Assembly (NCBI GenBank): GCA_902802265.1 | Contig: CADCLN010000016.1 | Location: 1-55,289 of the forward strand | Origin: an uncultured Bacteroidales bacterium | Lineage (GTDB): Bacteria > Bacteroidota > Bacteroidia > Bacteroidales > Bacteroidaceae | Direction of reading: 5' to 3' | DNA length: 55,289 nucleotides | Shown: one piece after another, positions 35,419-44,204 of the stretch | Position numbering within the stretch: the first letter of the stretch is position 1 | How the letters are laid out: the number at the start of each line of letters is the position of its first letter | The notes under the pieces: generated by a model | Seen by the model: the letters and a program-made list of their open reading frames with translations, nothing else | Told to the model about the DNA's origin: nothing | Databases searched by the model: none | Translations under genes and position numbers: made by a program

Positions 35419-38364
35419 ATGAAACCTAAATCTTTACTTTTATGCGGACTTCTTATATCTGCATTTAGCCTGTCTATCAAGGCTCAACCCAATCCGTCTG
35501 CACCTATTACAGTAGCAAGCATTACTTCCGTAATTGATAGTTACCTTTCTCAAGACAACGACGGAGGTGTCACGTTAGAGGACATTATTCAGGTGATTGA
35601 TGAATACCTAACATCTAGTGTACACAAAGAATGGCAGTTGATAATCTGGGAAGCTTCAGGAACCAAACTATGCTACAATCTTGAAGAAAAACCTAAAATC
35701 ATGTTTGAAGATACAAATCTTGTATTCTCCACATCCAATACTACTATCACTTTTCCAATTAATGAAATTGTCAAATACACCTTTGCAGAGAAAGGTTATG
35801 CAGATTTAACACCAACGTCTCCTCAATCTATTAGTTCTAAGCAGGATGCTATCTATATATATCGCAACGATGGATTGTTCAATGCTTTCTATAATGAAGA
35901 AATAGACAGTATAACAGTTAGTAAATTGAATACAAACGGAAGGATTTATTCAAATTATCAAAGCCAAGTAATATGGACGGCAGATAGTGTCTATAGAATT
36001 CCTTTGAATACGATTGATAGCGTAGGGTTTTGTGCGCCAGAAAAGATTTACGCACCAGATGTACGACAGATTGATGATTTGATACCCTATATCACGGGTG
36101 TAGATGGCCTGATTTTACACCTCTCATCTGAAACACCATCAAATCTTGTGCCACAAAGAAATGACATTTTGTTGTATGAGAATTTCCAACATGAACTTTT
36201 TCCTTTGGGATTTGCAGGAATAGTAAGTAAAGTGACGAATTATGATGTCTTTTGCGATTCTGTCGGACTGAAGGATGTCTATGAGCAAATAATATGCGTT
36301 GAAAAATATAGATTAGTAGAAGAAAAAAACGAGTTTGGTGAAACAAAGAAACGCTTGCGGCCTTATTCAAAAAGAAATTCTATTCCGTTAGATTTAGATA
36401 TTAGTGCTATAGGATTGGATGTGGATATTACACTTTCTACAGACTCGGTGTTTCTTCCCAAAGACTCGACGATTCAACTTAGTGCTTCTGCTACTTTACA
36501 TGGTCATCTGTCAATAGTGGATATTTCTCTCATATATAAGCAAAATAAAAGCAATCCTACATATTTAGAATGTTTCATAACCCCCTATTTTAAAGGAACA
36601 TTCTCAGCAAATTTACAAGCAAAGTTAAAAAGCATAGAAAAAGATCTTTTTGAGAATGAATTCGAAAAATTTAACCATCTGCGAATACCTATTCCCAATA
36701 CACCTTTCTTTGGTGACATTGAAATACGGCCCGCTTTAAAAGCTGAAGCGGATGTTTCTCTAACGTCTTATGTGGATGTTGAGTTTGGATACAAGTTGGG
36801 TTATAAGAATTCTAATGGGAAAAGTGAAACAATTCATCATCCTACTCATCAAATAATTTCTAGGCCTGATGTAACGGGTAAACTGTCGGGACGGATTTTT
36901 TTGGGTATGGTTTGCAATGCTGGCGTAAAATCTGTTGCTGAAATTATTTCTGTTGTCCCAGGGTTAGAAGCTGGTGCTGAATTTTCTGGAGAATTTGATT
37001 TTTTTGACCTAGGGCAATACAACGAATTAAGAAAAAAGCAAATAGAACTCAATCTCGTGGCTTCTGCATTGATAAAGGCTGAATGCAGGTTTTCAAAATG
37101 GCTGAAGATTGGGGGAAAATTCAATTTGTTTTCGCTGAAACATCATCTAAACACATGGAAATTAGTTCCTTCTTTCACACAACCAATCATAGATTTAACA
37201 AACCATACCAAAGCAACTATTTCTGTTGTTCCAGGAGACAAGTTGTTAAAATCTGTTCGAATAGGATTAGGGGTTTGGGATAAAAATGGAGAAATGGTTT
37301 ATGCTAATTATTGTCCTGCAAGTTATAGGGAAATAAATAAATGGCCTTTAGAGAAATTTCAAACAACATTTACAGGTTTAGTGCCTGGGGCAGAATATGA
37401 TGTATTCCCCATAGTTCGTTTTGGGGGCAGTCAACTTATCGCAACACCATCTTCATCCTTTGCTACAGTCCCCAATCCGCCAGCTGAAATAATAAACTTT
37501 GAAGTACTTGATGCTACCTATTCAAAAGATGGATTTGAGTATAAAGGCGAAACATATTCGTATAAATTTGATTGCGCAACTACGGTAGAACTGAAGAATG
37601 CGGAAGGTGTTGAAGATTGGGGATATGTTTATAAAGACCCAGATGGTGAAATAGAGAGAATTTCTTTGAAGGGATTTGAGAATCCTTATAGAGACACCCG
37701 ATACGTTTATTATCGTAAAAGGTCGAAATCGACGGCTATGCTTTATGGATATGTCAAGTTTTATAATGATTCAACTTATTATGATGCAGAGCCTCAAGAC
37801 TATGATCTCATTTATGGTAAACAACCGACACCTGGAAAAATCATTGATTTAGGTTTAAGTGTAAAATGGGCTGCATGGAATATAGGTGCAAACTCACCAG
37901 AAGAGTTTGGCAATTACTATGCATGGGGAGAAACAGAACCTAAAGAAGAATATACCTGGAAAAATTATAAATATTTATATTATAATGGAGGAACTCCCTG
38001 TTCTACAATAATGAGTAGCATAGAAGGAACATCTTGTGATGCCGCTTATATGACATGGGGAGGGAAATGGAGGATGCCGGCTGCTTATTATTTTGAAGAA
38101 TTGGAACTGCGTTGCAAATATGAAGAGATTCAATACGAAGGTGTTGACGGCGCTTTATATACCGGTCCGAATGGAAACAGCATATTTTTCCCATACACAG
38201 AAAAAGGAAAGGCATATTGGACCGCCACAGATATAAATGGCTATTATAATGATGCGGCATACGTATTCAAATTACTGTATCCCTATAGACACAATGTTTG
38301 TGGTTGTGTCAATAGTGGTCGTCCAATGTGCGAAGGATTACCTATACGTGCGATTTACTATTGA
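35419..38364 (+). CDS. Large secreted protein with dockerin-like repeat and C-terminal DLGLSVKWA domain
   Basis: 981 aa. Signal peptide MKPKSLLLCGLLISAFSLSIKAQ, then a dockerin-like pair of helices (~30-65: ITSVIDSYL...GGVTLEDIIQVIDEYL). A long beta-rich middle has no family I recognise. The C-terminal ~180 residues repeat the domain of the protein at 26852 (IIDLGLSVKWAAWNIGANSPEEFGNYYAWGETEPKEEY, WRMPAAYYFEELE, GPNGNSIFFP). Codon use is visibly more A+T-rich than in neighbours. With fragments on one side and repeats on the other, it looks like acquired or variable DNA. Exported; function unknown. Confidence 0.75.
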   Translation: MKPKSLLLCGLLISAFSLSIKAQPNPSAPITVASITSVIDSYLSQDNDGGVTLEDIIQVIDEYLTSSVHKEWQLIIWEASGTKLCYNLEEKPKIMFEDTNLVFSTSNTTITFPINEIVKYTFAEKGYADLTPTSPQSISSKQDAIYIYRNDGLFNAFYNEEIDSITVSKLNTNGRIYSNYQSQVIWTADSVYRIPLNTIDSVGFCAPEKIYAPDVRQIDDLIPYITGVDGLILHLSSETPSNLVPQRNDILLYENFQHELFPLGFAGIVSKVTNYDVFCDSVGLKDVYEQIICVEKYRLVEEKNEFGETKKRLRPYSKRNSIPLDLDISAIGLDVDITLSTDSVFLPKDSTIQLSASATLHGHLSIVDISLIYKQNKSNPTYLECFITPYFKGTFSANLQAKLKSIEKDLFENEFEKFNHLRIPIPNTPFFGDIEIRPALKAEADVSLTSYVDVEFGYKLGYKNSNGKSETIHHPTHQIISRPDVTGKLSGRIFLGMVCNAGVKSVAEIISVVPGLEAGAEFSGEFDFFDLGQYNELRKKQIELNLVASALIKAECRFSKWLKIGGKFNLFSLKHHLNTWKLVPSFTQPIIDLTNHTKATISVVPGDKLLKSVRIGLGVWDKNGEMVYANYCPASYREINKWPLEKFQTTFTGLVPGAEYDVFPIVRFGGSQLIATPSSSFATVPNPPAEIINFEVLDATYSKDGFEYKGETYSYKFDCATTVELKNAEGVEDWGYVYKDPDGEIERISLKGFENPYRDTRYVYYRKRSKSTAMLYGYVKFYNDSTYYDAEPQDYDLIYGKQPTPGKIIDLGLSVKWAAWNIGANSPEEFGNYYAWGETEPKEEYTWKNYKYLYYNGGTPCSTIMSSIEGTSCDAAYMTWGGKWRMPAAYYFEELELRCKYEEIQYEGVDGALYTGPNGNSIFFPYTEKGKAYWTATDINGYYNDAAYVFKLLYPYRHNVCGCVNSGRPMCEGLPIRAIYY

Positions 38365-38463
38365 TGGCTTTATAATAGCTGACTAATTGCATACAAAATT
38401 AAACAATTATTTCATGAACTTAAAATACTACTGATGCGATAAAATCGCGTTAGGTATAAATAT

Positions 38464-38757
38464 TCAAAATAGAGTGAGTTCTTTGACAGATTGATTGAAA
38501 TTTACAGAGTCTCTCGGCTTAGTGACAAGTTCTCTGAGCGAGGTCTTCTCCAAAGCAGAGATCCTGACGAGGGTTGCCACCTCGGTTACAGAGTATGGAC
38601 TTTTGTAGTCCGCCTTGATCTTGGCCAATAGCAGATAGGCGATGATTGCTATCCACAGATGGGTTCGCACAGCATTCTCTGAGTATCCCCAAAGGGTTTT
38701 TACTACGATGTTCTGCTTTATCCATTTGAAGAAAATCTCTATGTCCCACCTATGCAT
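38464..38757 (-). pseudogene. C-terminal remnant of an IS4-family transposase
   Basis: 97 codons matching the end of IS4-type transposases (RWDIEIFFKWIKQN...LWGYSENAVRTHLWIAIIAYLLLA), including the last catalytic region; the normal protein is several times longer. The upstream part is absent; the frame breaks at 38757 against unrelated plus-strand sequence. A GCGAT-AAA-ATCGC palindrome at 38436-38448 may mark the old element end. Not able to transpose. Confidence 0.8.
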
Positions 38758-38762
38758 ACAGT

Positions 38763-38846
38763 CTGAGCAAAACCATCGATGAGTTGAAAGCGACCATAGA
38801 AGAGCTCAAAAAAGAAATAAACAATCTGAAGAATGGTTCCAAATAA
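38763..38846 (+). pseudogene. C-terminal coiled-coil fragment of an unknown gene
   Basis: 27 codons and a stop on the plus strand encode LSKTIDELKATIEELKKEIN-type coiled coil ending NLKNGSK. Such tails follow endosialidase-chaperone (S74-like) domains in secreted or phage-tail proteins, but the rest is missing, probably cut off by the IS4 remnant. A hairpin follows 41 nt later. Confidence 0.45.
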
Positions 38847-38886
38847 CCTGTAGCAAGAAAAAGAAGCCAAAGACTTCGTCTATAAC

Positions 38887-38927
38887 TGAAAGGATGGACA
38901 GCACATCTGTGTGGGTCCATCCTTTCA
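38887..38927 (+). terminator. Hairpin after the coiled-coil fragment
   Basis: A perfect 13-bp stem (TGAAAGGATGGAC at 38887-38899 with 38915-38927), 15-nt loop, no long T run. It is probably the retained terminator of the lost plus-strand gene. Confidence 0.55.
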
Positions 38928-38964
38928 CTATTTGAGGATTCTATTTGAGTTCCGCTTGTGCTTT

Positions 38965-39092
38965 TCATCCATAAATCATTTGTTTTTGCTCTTTCTATGT
39001 TTTGATTAAAGATGGGTTGCGGATGACTCTTTCTTCTAAAAGGTCTATCTCACGCCCGAGTGCCTGTTCCAGCGAATATTTCTTATCTGTTT
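38965..39092 (-). pseudogene. C-terminal remnant resembling a minimal nucleotidyltransferase
   Basis: Directly after the GH2 stop, the minus strand reads KYSLEQALGREIDLLEERVI, RNPSLIKT, an in-frame TAG (38995-38997), then KEQKQMIYG and a stop. The pattern G-R-x-I/V-D-L ... R-N-P ... I-x-K-E-x-x-x-I-Y-G is typical of MNT-type nucleotidyltransferase ends (often paired with HEPN proteins). The N-terminal part is gone. Identification is from pattern only. Confidence 0.4.
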
Positions 39093-41582
39093 TTACTTTA
39101 CTACAATGTCGCAGGTAGCATTTTCAAGCCCCTCAGCCAAGACTTTCACGTGGGCTATGCCTGGTTGTTTCGTAGCCTGAACGCCGATGACCAGCTGGCC
39201 GTTGAAGACATGCATGTGGGGTTCGGTGAATACTTCCAGGCTTGTGGCATCACCATTGCACATGGCTTTGAACATACCGCTGCCAGTCACTTCCACGTGC
39301 AGTTCGTTGTTGGCAGTGGGGCAGAGGTTGCCGTCTTTGTCCGTGATGCTGACCGTGAGGAAAACCATGTCGTTGCCATCAGCTCGGAGGGTAGGCAGTT
39401 GTCCGTTGGGGTAAAGCAATTCATCCCCCGTAATGCGGATGTGGGCTGCCTTGCCCGTGGTCTTCAGAGTTTGAGTACCTGCTTGAAGTCCCTGTTCGTC
39501 ATAAACCACCACTTTCAGTTCTCCTTCCTTGTATTTCACATTGTTCCAGCGCAGACGGTAACGGTCAAGACGCGACTTCGGGTCTTTGCTAATCTTGCCT
39601 TGGCTTTGACCGTTGAGGAACAACTCGGCGGTGGGGTAGTTCGTGTAGCAATATACGGGAGTCACTTCGCCTTCACGTCCTTGCCAGTTCCAGTGTGGCA
39701 ACAGATGGATGGTCGGTTCCTGCTGATTCCAGTGTGAGCGGTACAGGTAGTAGCGGTCTTTCGGCAGACCTGCCAAATCGAAGATGCCGAAATAACTGGA
39801 ACGGCTGGGCCAGTATTCATCATACGGCGTAGGTTCACCTAAGTAGTCAAAACCAGTCCAGACAAATTCGCCAATCACCCAAGGCTTGTCGTCTTGCAAC
39901 ATCCAGTCATCTTCGGGCAGGTTGCTCCAGGAGCAGGCAGTGAGGTCATAACTGGAACACTGGCCGTCGGGATAGGCTATACCTTTCTGTTCCGTCAGCG
40001 GGAATTTATAGACACCACGGCTGGACACGGTTGAGGCTGTCTCACTGCCCAGAACGTAGCCCTGTCCCAGTTTTTCGTAAGCCATTTCGTATTTATGTGT
40101 ACGATAATTCATTCCTGGCACATCTGCCACCTGTGCAAAGCCCGTGTTCAGGGCATTGTCTATGCGATCCATGCCGTTGGTGATGGGGCGCGTCTTGTCG
40201 TATCGGCGCACCACTTCTTGCAGGTGGCGCAACATCTTCGGTCCTTCCTTCATGCCTTGTTCTGGAATTTCGTTGCCCACGCTCCACATCACGATGCTGG
40301 GATGCAGACGGTTGGCACGTACCAGGTTCTCAATGTCACGGTCGCCCCATTCGTTGAAGAAACGGGCGTAGCCATTCTTGCATTTTGGATAGACCCACAT
40401 GTCAAAACTCTCTGCCATGACCATCATGCCCAGCGAGTCGCAGAGGTCCATTTGCATCTGGCTGGGCATATTATGAGCCGTGCGAATGGCATCACAGCCC
40501 ATCGTCTTCAGCAATTTGATTTGTCGGATGAGCGCAGCCTTGTTCACGGCAGCCCCCAACATTCCCAGGTCATGATGCAGGCATACACCCTTGATTTTGC
40601 GAGAAACACCGTTCAGCACAAAACCGTTCTCGGCATTACATTCCACCGTGCGGAAACCGATGCGCTTTGTCTGCTGTTCAATCACACGGCTGATGCTGCC
40701 GTCGTGATTCAGTTCACACAGGCTCACTTGCAAGTCGTAGAGATTCGGTGTTTCGGGTGTCCATGGATTCACGCCATAGAACGTGATAGTCGAAGAAGCA
40801 TTCCCTTCGCGGTCAAGACGGACAACGCGAGAAAACTCCACGCCTTCCACCATGACCTTGAATTCAACGCCCAAGAATCGGCCACCGAATCCCAAAGCAC
40901 TGGCGCTGAATGTCTCCACGGCAATGCGGTCCTCTGCATTCACCGAAAGCGTGTTCGCCGTGATGCTCCATTCCTTGATGGCAGCAACTCCCGTCTGAAT
41001 CAGGGTGACAGGGCGATAAATGCCAGCCCCAGGATACCAGCGGCTACTTTCAGCCACATTTTGCAGATAGACAGCCAACGTGTTCTTCCTTCCGTCCTTA
41101 TATATATAAGGTGTAATGTCGATGTTGAAGGCATTGTAGCCATACTTCCACTCACCCGCCTTTTTGCCGTTCACATACACTTCAGGCTCCGACATTGCCC
41201 CGTCGAAATTGAGCAACGCACGCGGACAATCCCTGTCCACCGTAAACTGCGTGCGATACCATCCGCTGCCAATCCAGGGCAGACAGCCACTGCGTCCAGT
41301 TTTCTCCGTGGCCTCCTTCTCACCATTCTGCTCGATGGCCACCACCTGTTTGTCAATCTCTTTGTCAAACGGACCGCTGATGGCCCAGTCGTGAGGCACC
41401 CTGACGGTCTCCCACTTCGAGTCGTCATACTTCTCTTTCGACGCAGCCGTCTTGTCCAGTTTTTCTGCCCGCGAAAACTTCCAGCCCTCGCTCAGCACCG
41501 TCTCCTTGCGCTGCGCCTGACACAGCGTGGTGGCCGACAGCAAAAACGCCATTGCCAACCGATTAAATGGTAAATGATACAT
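39093..41582 (-). CDS. Glycoside hydrolase family 2 (beta-galactosidase type)
   Basis: 829 aa, secreted (signal peptide from Met at 41582: MYHLPFNRLAMAF...CQAQ). Sugar-binding jelly roll, Ig-like domain, then the TIM barrel with the acid/base Glu in MWSVGNEIPEQ and the nucleophile Glu in VIGEFVWTGFDYLGEPTPY; a C-terminal DUF4982-like and further beta domain follow. It should cleave beta-galactosides or related glycans in the periplasm or at the surface; exact substrate unknown. No SusC/SusD genes adjoin it. A start further upstream would precede the promoter. Confidence 0.92.
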   Translation of the reverse strand: MYHLPFNRLAMAFLLSATTLCQAQRKETVLSEGWKFSRAEKLDKTAASKEKYDDSKWETVRVPHDWAISGPFDKEIDKQVVAIEQNGEKEATEKTGRSGCLPWIGSGWYRTQFTVDRDCPRALLNFDGAMSEPEVYVNGKKAGEWKYGYNAFNIDITPYIYKDGRKNTLAVYLQNVAESSRWYPGAGIYRPVTLIQTGVAAIKEWSITANTLSVNAEDRIAVETFSASALGFGGRFLGVEFKVMVEGVEFSRVVRLDREGNASSTITFYGVNPWTPETPNLYDLQVSLCELNHDGSISRVIEQQTKRIGFRTVECNAENGFVLNGVSRKIKGVCLHHDLGMLGAAVNKAALIRQIKLLKTMGCDAIRTAHNMPSQMQMDLCDSLGMMVMAESFDMWVYPKCKNGYARFFNEWGDRDIENLVRANRLHPSIVMWSVGNEIPEQGMKEGPKMLRHLQEVVRRYDKTRPITNGMDRIDNALNTGFAQVADVPGMNYRTHKYEMAYEKLGQGYVLGSETASTVSSRGVYKFPLTEQKGIAYPDGQCSSYDLTACSWSNLPEDDWMLQDDKPWVIGEFVWTGFDYLGEPTPYDEYWPSRSSYFGIFDLAGLPKDRYYLYRSHWNQQEPTIHLLPHWNWQGREGEVTPVYCYTNYPTAELFLNGQSQGKISKDPKSRLDRYRLRWNNVKYKEGELKVVVYDEQGLQAGTQTLKTTGKAAHIRITGDELLYPNGQLPTLRADGNDMVFLTVSITDKDGNLCPTANNELHVEVTGSGMFKAMCNGDATSLEVFTEPHMHVFNGQLVIGVQATKQPGIAHVKVLAEGLENATCDIVVK

Positions 41583-41630
41583 GAATTTGTAATTTGTAAA
41601 TTGTAAAATTGTAAATTTTCTTGGTTTTGG

Positions 41631-41661
41631 TTGCAAAGGTAATAAATAATTCCTACCTTTG
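41631..41661 (+). promoter_or_regulatory. corA promoter
   Basis: TTG at 41631-41633, 20 nt, then TACCTTTG at 41654-41661, on the opposite strand to and overlapping the GH2 promoter. The predicted RNA starts near 41668 and has a leader of about 170 nt. Confidence 0.78.
41634..41641 (-). promoter_or_regulatory. GH2 gene promoter -7 element
   Basis: TACCTTTG on the minus strand, 51 nt before the GH2 start. It lies within the spacer of the divergent corA promoter. Confidence 0.75.
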
Positions 41662-41691
41662 CAGCGATTTTAACAAAAACTTATCAAAATT

Positions 41692-41733
41692 ATGGACGAT
41701 TATCCGGCGAATAGTTACAGTAGCGGCGGGTAA
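41692..41733 (+). CDS. Leader peptide ORF before corA (13 codons)
   Basis: An ATG in an A-rich context, ~24 nt into the predicted transcript, opens a short frame encoding MDDYPANSYSSGG and then TAA. Two Asp and a Pro within the first five codons resemble sequences that destabilise ribosomes when Mg2+ is low, and the downstream gene is a CorA-type Mg2+ transporter. Its stop codon is inside the left arm of the next hairpin. Whether it is translated is untested. Confidence 0.5.
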   Translation: MDDYPANSYSSGG

Positions 41734-41763
41734 AGGTCTGGAAAAGCAGTCTGGACCCTTACC
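41729..41763 (+). promoter_or_regulatory. Hairpin overlapping the leader ORF stop
   Basis: GGTAAAGGTC (41729-41738) pairs with the segment 41754-41763 at nine of ten positions. A ribosome at the leader stop (41731-41733) would unfold it. No T run follows at once, so an effect on translation, RNA decay or Rho-type termination is more likely than simple intrinsic termination. Confidence 0.5.
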
Positions 41764-41838
41764 AGCAATTTCTTGTATTATTTTCCAACTTACAAACGTA
41801 AGAACGTAAAAAGAAATTCAAAGAAAGGTTCAGACACA

Positions 41839-42765
41839 ATGCGGACATTTTGGGATTTTAAGGGCGGTATCAAGCATATCGACTCATGGCAGCCAAATTG
41901 TTGGGTGCAAGTGACATGTCCCGTGGAAGAGGACGTGAAGTATTTACAAGAAGAGTTGGGAATGCCCGACTACTTCCTCTACGACGTGGCCGATACAGAC
42001 GAGCGCGCACGTTACGACTTAGATGAAGGCTGGCTGATGATTATCATGCGTGTGCCCCATCTGAAGACCGTCTCATCGCGCAGTCCCTACACTACCATCC
42101 CCCTGGGTATAGTGCTCAAGGGCGACAAAATCATTACCGTGTGCCATCAGGAAACGCGCATGATGCTTGACTTCATCAACCACCAGATGCGCCGTGCCGA
42201 AGGCTTTACCGATGCGGCCGACCTCGTTTTCAGGGTGTTCCTCAGTGCCAGCGTCTGGTATCTGAAATACCTGAAGCAGGTCAATACCATCATCGACAAA
42301 GCCAAGCGCAACCTCGACCGTCAGATAGACAACAAAGACCTGGTGGACCTTTCACGCTTGCAAGATTCTCTCACCTACTTTGCCACCTCCATTCGTGGCA
42401 ACGAAACCTTGCTCTCGAAACTGAAATTCCGTCTGCCCGTCGATGAACTCGACGCGGAACTCATCGACGACGTGAACATCGAGATGCAGCAGGCGCGCGA
42501 AACCACAGCCATCTACCTCTCCATCCTTAACAGCACGATGGACACCTACGCCAACATCATCAACAACAACATGAACAAAGTGATGCGCCTGCTCACCTCG
42601 CTCAACATGATCATCATGTTCCCTACGCTCATCACCTCCATGTTCGGCATGAACCTCATCAACGGCATGGAGCAGGCGAGTTGGGGCTTCCCTCTGGCCG
42701 TCATCTTCTGCATCATCTGTACCGTTGGTTCCCTGATGTGGTTCAAACGAAAAGACTGGCTGTAG
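41839..42765 (+). CDS. corA: CorA-family Mg2+/divalent cation transporter
   Basis: 308 aa from the ATG at 41839. A soluble N-terminal alpha/beta funnel and long helix are followed by two transmembrane segments (~250-270 and ~285-303), with the GMN signature in MFGMNLINGM between them. This is the canonical pentameric magnesium channel layout. The acidic loop GMEQ in the periplasmic region is conserved. An upstream in-frame ATG (41773) lies between the leader hairpin and the likely start and gives a poor N-terminus. Confidence 0.92.
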   Translation: MRTFWDFKGGIKHIDSWQPNCWVQVTCPVEEDVKYLQEELGMPDYFLYDVADTDERARYDLDEGWLMIIMRVPHLKTVSSRSPYTTIPLGIVLKGDKIITVCHQETRMMLDFINHQMRRAEGFTDAADLVFRVFLSASVWYLKYLKQVNTIIDKAKRNLDRQIDNKDLVDLSRLQDSLTYFATSIRGNETLLSKLKFRLPVDELDAELIDDVNIEMQQARETTAIYLSILNSTMDTYANIINNNMNKVMRLLTSLNMIIMFPTLITSMFGMNLINGMEQASWGFPLAVIFCIICTVGSLMWFKRKDWL

Positions 42766-43133
42766 ATGGGCAAATCCAGACCCCGATTAGCAGTAGTTAA
42801 GTATCGAAATGACTGGTGCAAAGTTTTACCTTTGCCAAAGATAAAATCTGTGAAATGTGTACTAATATGCGACAGGCATGACGGTGCACATTTTTTATTT
42901 CAATACAGAGGAAACCGAGGGGCTTGTTGCCTTGTCGCTATGCCGACAGGTGACAACAAATGGGAAAAGATGACAATTTGTGTGCGCTTTTATAAAAAAA
43001 AGAAGAATGAAGAATGAAGAATAAAGAATATTTTGTAACTTTGCAGCGTTTTTTAAGGTAAAAACGTGAAAACGTAAGAAGATAAGTATTTACATACGCA
43101 AGAACGTCACATAAAACGTAAAATCATAATCAA
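42766..43133 (+). other. corA-serC gap: no convincing gene
   Basis: An 83-codon frame opens immediately after the corA stop (42766-43017), but it looks unlike any family, ends in lysine-rich low complexity and crosses a TACCTTTG motif (42827-42834). A folded segment at about 42927-42961 pairs TTGTTG and GTCG with CGAC and CAACAA. GAAGAAT words occur at about 43003-43026, and CGTAAAA-type words at about 43060-43125. A small RNA from the 42827 promoter is possible but unproven. Confidence 0.4.
43036..43043 (+). promoter_or_regulatory. serC-serA promoter -7 element
   Basis: TAACTTTG followed by CAGCG, 91 nt before serC. The -33 region is replaced by GAAGAAT tandem words. Confidence 0.65.
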
Positions 43134-44201
43134 ATGAAAAAGTACAATTTCAATGCAGGACCTTCGATTCTGCCTCGCGAGGTGATTGAAGCCACTGCAC
43201 AGGCGTGTCTCGATTTCAACGGTTCGGGACTTTCGCTCATGGAAATTAGCCATCGTGCCAAGGATTTCCAGCCAGTAGTTGACGAAGCAGTCGCTCTGTT
43301 CAAGGAACTTTTAGACATTCCAGAGGGATATTCCGTGCTCTTCCTCGGAGGCGGTGCCAGTCTGGAATTTTGTATGGTACCCTACAACTTCCTCGAAAAG
43401 AAAGCTGCCTACCTCAACACGGGTGTTTGGGCAACCAAAGCCGAAAAGGAGGCCAAGCTCTTTGGCGAGGTAGTAGAAGTGGCTTCTTCGAAGGACAAGA
43501 ATTTCACTTATGTGCCAAAGGATTTTGAAATTCCTACAGATGCAGATTATCTGCACATCACGACCAACAACACCATCTATGGTACGGAGTTGCGTAAGGA
43601 CCTCGATTCGCCCATTCCGCTGATTGCCGATATGTCGAGCGACATCTTCAGCCGTCCACTCGATGTGAGCAAGTATGCGCTCATCTATGGCGGTGCTCAG
43701 AAGAACCTCTCCATGGCTGGTGTGACCTTCGTCATCGTGAAGGAAGATGCGCTGGGCAAGGTGAGCCGTCCCATCCCCACGATGCTGGACTACCGCACTC
43801 ATGTGAAGAAGGGTTCGATGTTCAACACGCCTCCTGTAGTGCCCATCTACTGTGCATTGCAGAACCTGCGCTATATCAAGGCTCAGGGCGGTGTGGCTGC
43901 GATGGAAAAACTGGCTAAGCAGCGTGCCGAGATTCTCTATGCCGAAATTGACCGCAACAAACTCTTCGTGGGTACTGCCGAGGAAGACAGCCGCTCGCTG
44001 ATGAACATCACGTTTGTGCTGAAACCAGAGTATCAGGAATTGCAGGACGAGTTCCTTGCTTTCGCTACCAGCCAGGGCATGGTCGGCGTGAAGGGACACC
44101 GCGACGTTGGCGGTTTCCGTGCTTCCTGCTACAACGCCATGAGCGTGGAGGGTGTACAGGCTCTCGTAAAGTGCATGAAGGAATTTGAAAGTAAACACTA
44201 A
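43134..44201 (+). CDS. serC: Phosphoserine aminotransferase
   Basis: PLP enzyme that converts 3-phosphohydroxypyruvate to phosphoserine; 355 aa. Starts [15 protein letters not shown] lysine Lys190 in [22 protein letters not shown] and [13 protein letters not shown] bind the phosphate. It is followed 3 nt later by serA, giving the first two steps of serine synthesis in one operon; serB is not in the window. Confidence 0.96.
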   Translation: MKKYNFNAGPSILPREVIEATAQACLDFNGSGLSLMEISHRAKDFQPVVDEAVALFKELLDIPEGYSVLFLGGGASLEFCMVPYNFLEKKAAYLNTGVWATKAEKEAKLFGEVVEVASSKDKNFTYVPKDFEIPTDADYLHITTNNTIYGTELRKDLDSPIPLIADMSSDIFSRPLDVSKYALIYGGAQKNLSMAGVTFVIVKEDALGKVSRPIPTMLDYRTHVKKGSMFNTPPVVPIYCALQNLRYIKAQGGVAAMEKLAKQRAEILYAEIDRNKLFVGTAEEDSRSLMNITFVLKPEYQELQDEFLAFATSQGMVGVKGHRDVGGFRASCYNAMSVEGVQALVKCMKEFESKH

Positions 44202-44204
44202 TGA

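Noticed and set aside
38750-38968. 72-codon minus-strand frame overlapping the transposase remnant
   Set aside because: Antisense to the coiled-coil fragment and hairpin; no family resemblance.
40095-41573. 492-codon plus-strand frame opposite the GH2 gene
   Set aside because: Antisense shadow; the GH2 frame carries both catalytic glutamates.
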